Shown one piece after another: positions 58,413-64,000 of a stretch of DNA of 64,000 nucleotides (position 1 is the first letter of the stretch; every line of letters starts with the position of its first letter). The stretch spans positions 157,159 to 221,158 of the forward strand of contig CDMY01000677.1 in the NCBI GenBank assembly GCA_001179505.1, given 5' to 3'. Under the pieces are notes generated by a model that had not been told where the DNA came from, made no database searches, and was given only the letters and a program-made list of their open reading frames with translations. Position numbers and translations under genes: made by a program. The DNA is from Vitrella brassicaformis. Lineage: Eukaryota; Sar; Vitrellaceae.

Positions 58413-61400
58413 ATGTACGGGGGCACGTTCGATGGTTCAAGCAAAGGGCGTGTGGTGTCACTCGCTGGTGCCAGCGGCCGCAAGCAGGACAAGACGGCCT
58501 TCCTCGCGCAGCAGCGGCGTGAACGGGAGGAAAGGGAGCGCCACAGACTGCGGGAGAAGAGCGCCACGGCCATCCAACGAGTCTACCGCGCTTTCCGGGA
58601 CCTTGAGCAGCACCGCAGCGACGAGAGGGCGCTGTTCGATAAGCGAGTCGCCGACGTGCAGCGCGTCCGGGCAGCCCTGCCTCAGGACGTGAGTGCGAAA
58701 GCAGTGGCCACCGTGCTGCCCCTGCTGTTGCGGCACATCCAGTTCTTCATGAGGGTGACGCGAGCGGACCAGGCCGACCGCGAGCGGCTGACCAGGGTGG
58801 TGGAGTGGGTGAGGGAGTCGGGCCAGCAGCAGCCGGGCAATGGCAACTTCTTCGCATCCGGCCGGTCGACCGACCGCCAGATCGTGGCCGTCTACACGGT
58901 GCAGACGAAGCGGCTGCTGACGGCCCTGCTGGCCCTCCACTTCCCCCCCGACTGCATCCTCAACGTGCTCGACTGCTTCGTGTCGTCAGGGCAGCCGAAA
59001 GGCGGCAGCGTGGGCGGCCTGCTCGACGCGAAGCTGCCGGCTCACGTGTCGGCGGTGGTGGCGCACCTGGTGCAGCGATGCGGTCTGTTTGGGTTCTTGG
59101 CGGACTGTGTGGGTGGGTGGCTGCGTGAGGGGGAGAGGAGGGGGGACGTCATGATGGCCGCCAACATGGGGGTGGTCGCCACCGCTGCCGTAGACGAGCA
59201 AGGTACGCCACCGCCGCCCATTGTACGGCTGTGGTCATGGTCATGGTCATGGTCATGGCTTGGTTTGTTGTCTTTGTGTGCGTGGATGCAGATGTGCCCT
59301 ATCGCAGCGAGGGGTTCTTTGTGCTGTTGTTCGCCATTCCCTACTTCGTCCCGCGCACCCTGCAGACCTCCCACGACGTGCTGCAGCTGATCCGCAATCC
59401 GCCGGGCCGGCTGGTCGATCGCCTGTGGCAGCGGCCCACTTCACAGGGGACGACCATCGATGGGACCGTCACGGTGAGAGAGGGAGGGAGGGAGGGAGGG
59501 AGGGAGAGATTGGGAATGGCAGTGGGGTGAGGGAAACGTGTTGCATGTCTGCATGGTGTCATGGGTGTCAGGATGGGCAGCCCGCTGCAATGTGGACGCT
59601 CGGCAACCTCCTTTCCTTCCTGCAGCAAGTCCACAACGAAGGAGGTAAATAAATAAAGCAACCAAAGCAACCAGCCACTCACCTCTCGCTCCCACACTCC
59701 TATGCCAAACACTCTTTCAGGCGAGCTGCCGCCCCTGTATCTGCGGTTGCTGTCCTGGTCCCACGAGAAGGTCCCCCCGCTGCACCTGAAAAAAGCCCTC
59801 AGGCGGTACCACCACCTCCGCCGCGCCAGCAAACAAGCGGAGACCGTCGATGCCGACATGCCACCTGCTGCTGCGGCGGCGGCTGCTGCTGCTGCGGAGG
59901 GTGGTTGGAGGAGGGAGGATGTGGTCATGCGCGACGTCAGTGTGAGCGTGAGTGGGGGCACTGGGCCGTTCGATGAGCCGCCTGATCGGGTGAGTGACTG
60001 AGTGGGAAGAGGCGGACGGATCGGGGGATGGGATGTGTGACGGTGTGATGTGTGATGTGTGGTGTGTTGGGTGTCATGTGTCCATCCATCTGTCAGTTGT
60101 GCTGTCAAGTGGGTATCCTGTTGGAACGGTTTTTGCTGCGGTCGCTGCTCGCCATGGTCGAGGGGGACCCGCACCAACGTACGCACACAAACACAAACCA
60201 CACATCCCTCACTCACCCATCTCTCTGTTCGTCTGTCTGTCCCTCTGTCCCTTACCACAGAGATCGCATATCTGCTTCAGCTGTACTTCCCCCCGCCCCC
60301 CATGCCGGTCCCCACATCGCCCCCTCTCCGCGGCGTCACGGCAGGCTCACACATGTCACACCACTCCGTCGACGAAGATATGGAGGAAGAGCAAGAGATC
60401 GGCAGCAACGTCGCCGGTGCGCGTGTGTGTGTGGGGGGGTGTGTGTGTGGGTGTGTGTGGAACCTACGCATCTCTCATTGTGTGTCTTGTGTGGTGTCTT
60501 GTCTTGTGTGATTGTGTGCAGCGATTGACCCAGCAGTGCTCAACACGCTTGCATTTGCGACGGGGTTGACGGCGAAGCTGTATTCGCTGATCCGGCAGGA
60601 GGTGACGCGGATCATGCAGGCCAGCAAGTGCTCCTTCACCACGATGGTCGACAGCTTCCTCTCTCAACTCGGCAGCCCGCCCGTATTCCTCAGCCCACTC
60701 GCAACCATCCTCCGGTGAGTGAGTGGGTCTGTGGGCCTGCCCTGCCACACACACCCTCACCCTCACACACCCTCCCCTGGTCTCTCTCTGGGTGTGCGTG
60801 CTCAGGGCGTTCTGTGCGGTGTATCTGCATCAGCTGCAGGTCATGTACGACCACGAGTTCCGCGGCGACGGCCACGGCCCCAGCGACGGTCATGCTGGCC
60901 ACGACGCCGGAGCGACCAACTCCCAGCGCAACCCCCTGTCCATCCCAGAGGTGCGGTGGATCACCCCTTTCCTCAACCTGCTCGCATTCCGGCTCGTCAA
61001 GACCTCCATCACCAATGCGCCGCAGGCAGGCGCGCCGCCCAAGGTGAGCAAAGAAGCGGGGGAGATTGACGGCGCAGAGGGTGCACTGTGTGTGTGTGTG
61101 TGGCATAATGGCATGTATCAGTGGTCGCTGCGGCAGCTGCTGACTGGCCTGGTGCGGAGTCTGTACGATCGCGATGCGCGGGTGCATTTCATGAAGGACG
61201 GCGACTGGGTGGTCGGCGAGGCGCGCTCACTGCTGGTGAGGCCCGACCCCCTCTACCCCACACCCACCACCCCGCCACACACACACACTCTCTTCTTTCT
61301 CTCTGTGTGTGTGGTGCATCTCTATCAGCGCAACCGCTATCAGCTGATTCAGGGTCTGAATGCGCAGTCTCCCTTTGACGACTGGGAGGCCGGCAGCCAG

Positions 61401-63715
61401 GTGGGCGGCGGTGTGGCCAACACGGCCATCCCTCACGCCAACGACATCCTCGACGCCGTCCTGCTCGAAATCCCACACACCGTCCCATTCAACGACCGCG
61501 TCCTGGTCGGTCTTTCTGTCTGTCCGTCTCTGTCAAAAAAGTGGCAATCAATGCTCTCATCTGTGCCTGCCCTCTCTGTCTGTCTGTCTGTCTGTCCATC
61601 AATCCATCAGGTGTTCCGTCACAACACGGCGGAGGACCGTCGTGAGAGAACTCGGAACCCTTTCGGAGGGCCGCAGCACGTGCACCAGATACGGAGGGAC
61701 TACATCGTCGAGGACGGGCTCACCTCTCTCGGCTCACTCGACGGTGCGCGCGTGAGGCCCCCGACGCCCTCCGATCCATCCATCCATCCATCCATGTGTG
61801 TCGGTGTGTGCAGAGGCGGGTCTGAAGGATGTGTTCCGCGTCCAGTTCGTTGATTCTGACGGCATGGTGGAAGCCGGCATCGACGGCGGCGGGCTGTTCA
61901 AAGAATTCCTCGTAAGATGATGAGAAGACTTGGACCCTCCACAACCAGACAGACTTACCCAGCCAGACACACGCCGACCTCTCGTGTGTGTCACACGTGT
62001 GTGTGTGTCAGATTTCGCTGTCCCGCACGGCCTTTAATCCCAACTACGGTCTGTTCCAGGCGTCCCCCAACGACCAGTCGCTGTACCCCTCACCGGCCGC
62101 ATTCGTCGCTCATCCAAACGCCGCTCAGCTCTTCACGCTGCTCGGCAAAGTCGTCGGCAAGGTGGGCAGGGGATGGCAATCCACTCCTGTCTGTGGATTG
62201 GTCGCTATGATGTGTGTGTGTATGCGTATCAGGCGTTGTATGAGCACATTCTGATTGAGCCGCAGTTCAATCGGGTGTTCCTGAACCTGCTGCTGGGGAG
62301 ACTCAACCAGGTGAGAGACCTATGCTCTCATTCGGTGCACTGATGCATGGATCTGTCTGGTGTGGTGGTGTGTGGTGTGTTGGGAATAATGGCCAGGTTG
62401 ATGACATTCCTTCGCTCGATCCCGAGTTCCACAAGAACCTCCTGTACCTCAAACAGTACTCTGTACGTCAAGAAAGACAGAGACACACACGCTCAGAAGG
62501 ATCCTCGCCCATCAGCACACACCTGTGTGTGTGTGTCTGTGTGTGTGGTGTGTGTGGTGTTTGTGTGGTCAGGGCAACGTCGAGGAGCTGTCGCTGACCT
62601 TCGCGGCATCCGTTGGCGAGCTGGGCTCTACCGAGGTGAGCCACAGCACCGACCTGTGTGTGTGCGTGTGTGTGCGTCATTTGTCTGCGCGTATGTGTGT
62701 TTCAGGAGCATGACCTCATCCCCAATGGCCACAACATCCCTGTCACCAAGTAAGCAACCCCCCCCCCCACACAGATGGATGGAGAGGTCGCCCTTGTCAT
62801 CTGTGTGTCGGTGTCTGTGTTGATCTGTCTGTTACCTATTGCCTTGATTGACTGACTCGTTCAGCGAGACCAAGTTCAAGTACATTCACCTCATCTCCCA
62901 TTTCAAGACCAACGTCCAGATCAAGACACCCACTGACGCGTTCCTTCAAGGCACGCACACACACCACACTCTGTCCCCCGCCCCCCTCTCTCACCTCACC
63001 CACCACTGTGTGTGGATGTGACACACACACACACATGTGCAGGTCTGCAGGCGGTGCTGCCCCTGGAGTGGCTGCGCATGTTCAGCCAGGACGAGCTGCG
63101 GCTGCTCATATCAGGCACGCCGGAGGGCTTCGACGTCCTCGACCTCAGACGGCACACACGGCTTGCGGGCGGATACGAGGAGGGTGACGAGACCATCAAG
63201 CTCTTCTGGGAAGCGCTGGTGAGTCCATCAGCACTCACCTCAGCCACACAGAGAGAGCTGAAGGGACTCTGTGTGCATGTGTGTGTGCAGAAGGAGATGG
63301 ACAAGAACGAGAGGGCGGCCTTTCTCATGTTTGTCACGTCATGCTCCAGGGCGCCGCTGCTGGTGAGTGTGAGTGTGGGTGTGAGGGAGCGGGCAGGTGA
63401 TGGTCAGCTGATTGCAATCATGTGTATGTGTGTGTGTGTGTGTGTATGTGCAATTGCAGGGTTTTCAGAACTTGACGCCTCCGTTTTCGATCCACCGTGT
63501 CAACGACACCACCAGGCTGCCCACAGGTGTGTCCATCACTCACACACTTACACATGCATCGCATGGGCGTATGTGTGTTTGGTTACATTCATCAATTGTG
63601 TGCAGCGTCTACGTGTGCCAACCTGCTGAAGCTGCCCGACTACCGCAACAAGGCGACCATCATGAAGAAGCTCAGGCAGTCCATCTTCTCGGGGCAAGGA
63701 TTCCAACTCTCATAG
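58413..63715 (+). CDS. HECT E3 ubiquitin ligase, UBE3C/UPL6-7 type
   Basis: About 20 exons from ATG 58413 (MYGGTFDGSSKGRVVSLAG) to TAG 63713-63715; about 1,050 residues, matching UBE3C length. The N-terminus has the IQ motif typical of this branch (KSATAIQRVYRAFRDLEQ, about 58557). The middle is helical (FFVLLFAIPYFVPRTLQTSH, about 59310; WTLGNLLSFLQQVHNEG, about 59592) with an Ala run near 59865. The C-terminal HECT domain starts near 61650 (HQIRRDYIVEDGL) and has IDGGGLFKEFL, FNPNYGLFQASPNDQSLYP, LFTLLGKVVGKALYEHILIE, HKNLLYLKQYS, FLQGLQAVLPLEWLRMFSQD and LLISGTPEGFDVLDL. The catalytic Cys is in LPTASTCANLLKLPDYRNK, codon 63614-63616, with the C-terminal Phe (GQGFQLS) retained. It takes ubiquitin from an E2 onto this Cys, then onto targets; relatives act at the proteasome. 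No lesion seen. Confidence 0.95.
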
Positions 63716-64000
63716 GAGGACAAACAAGCCAATCCCCTCAACCCCCTCCCCCGCCCCACCCCCTCCCCCGCCCCCTCTCGCCCCCCCGCGCCCTCTTGTG
63801 TGGGCCCGGCAGCCAGCCAGACAGAGAGACAGACGCTGGCTGTTGTGCTGATGCCCCATCCCCTGCCCTCGCTTGATTGACAAACAGACACGTGCAATGC
63901 ATCCTCATGACATCCTCGACCTCTCTTATCCCATTCATTGTACAGCTAGTTGCGGACTTGCCATGCACCTCTGACCGATCGAGGGCACCCATCAGTGCGC

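Overview
The window is nuclear DNA from an intron-dense, GC-rich eukaryote. Every recognisable protein is split by many short GT-AG introns of about 50-130 bp. Those introns carry TG- and TC-rich runs just before the acceptor on the coding strand. My best guess is a photosynthetic alveolate of the chromerid type (a Vitrella-like alga). The reasons are a nucleoside diphosphate kinase with a plastid-type two-part leader, an AP2-like DNA-binding domain, the intron style, and the mix of animal-like, plant-like and protist-specific families. The organism cannot be proven from this sequence alone.

I model 17 gene loci. In order they are: a Cys-rich GCC2/GCC3 multipass membrane protein (+, 5' end outside the window); an AP2-like domain protein (-); nucleoside diphosphate kinase (+); an uncharacterised coiled-coil protein (-); a subtilisin-like protease with a tryptophan-repeat N-terminal half (+); an arylsulfotransferase-like protein (+); a short-chain dehydrogenase (-); a decayed gene carrying four copies of an unrecognised ~65-residue repeat (+); a damaged uncharacterised gene (-); a Ser/Pro-rich protein (+); a NO VEIN-type HSP90-like ATPase (-); an NRF6-type acyltransferase-3 membrane protein (+); a small uncharacterised protein (+); a DHHC palmitoyltransferase (-); a three-PAS protein (+); an FKBP-like protein (-); and a UBE3C/UPL-type HECT ubiquitin ligase (+).

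The layout is strikingly regular. Fourteen of 16 neighbouring pairs lie on opposite strands. Divergent pairs have start codons only about 130-280 bp apart, which suggests shared two-way promoters. Convergent pairs are about 530-900 bp apart.

The most unusual items are: two near-identical introns at unrelated sites and different phases in one gene; a tandem Gly/Trp repeat array built from phase-2 exons and joined to a protease; and a duplicated 65-residue domain whose copies share an internal intron and carry different lesions. The genes do not form one pathway. Membrane and secretion functions (GCC2/GCC3 receptor-like protein, subtilase, sulfotransferase, acyltransferase, DHHC) and protein turnover or folding (HECT, FKBP, HSP90-like ATPase) are over-represented, but this is a small sample. 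Exon boundaries were set by eye from splice consensus and reading frame.
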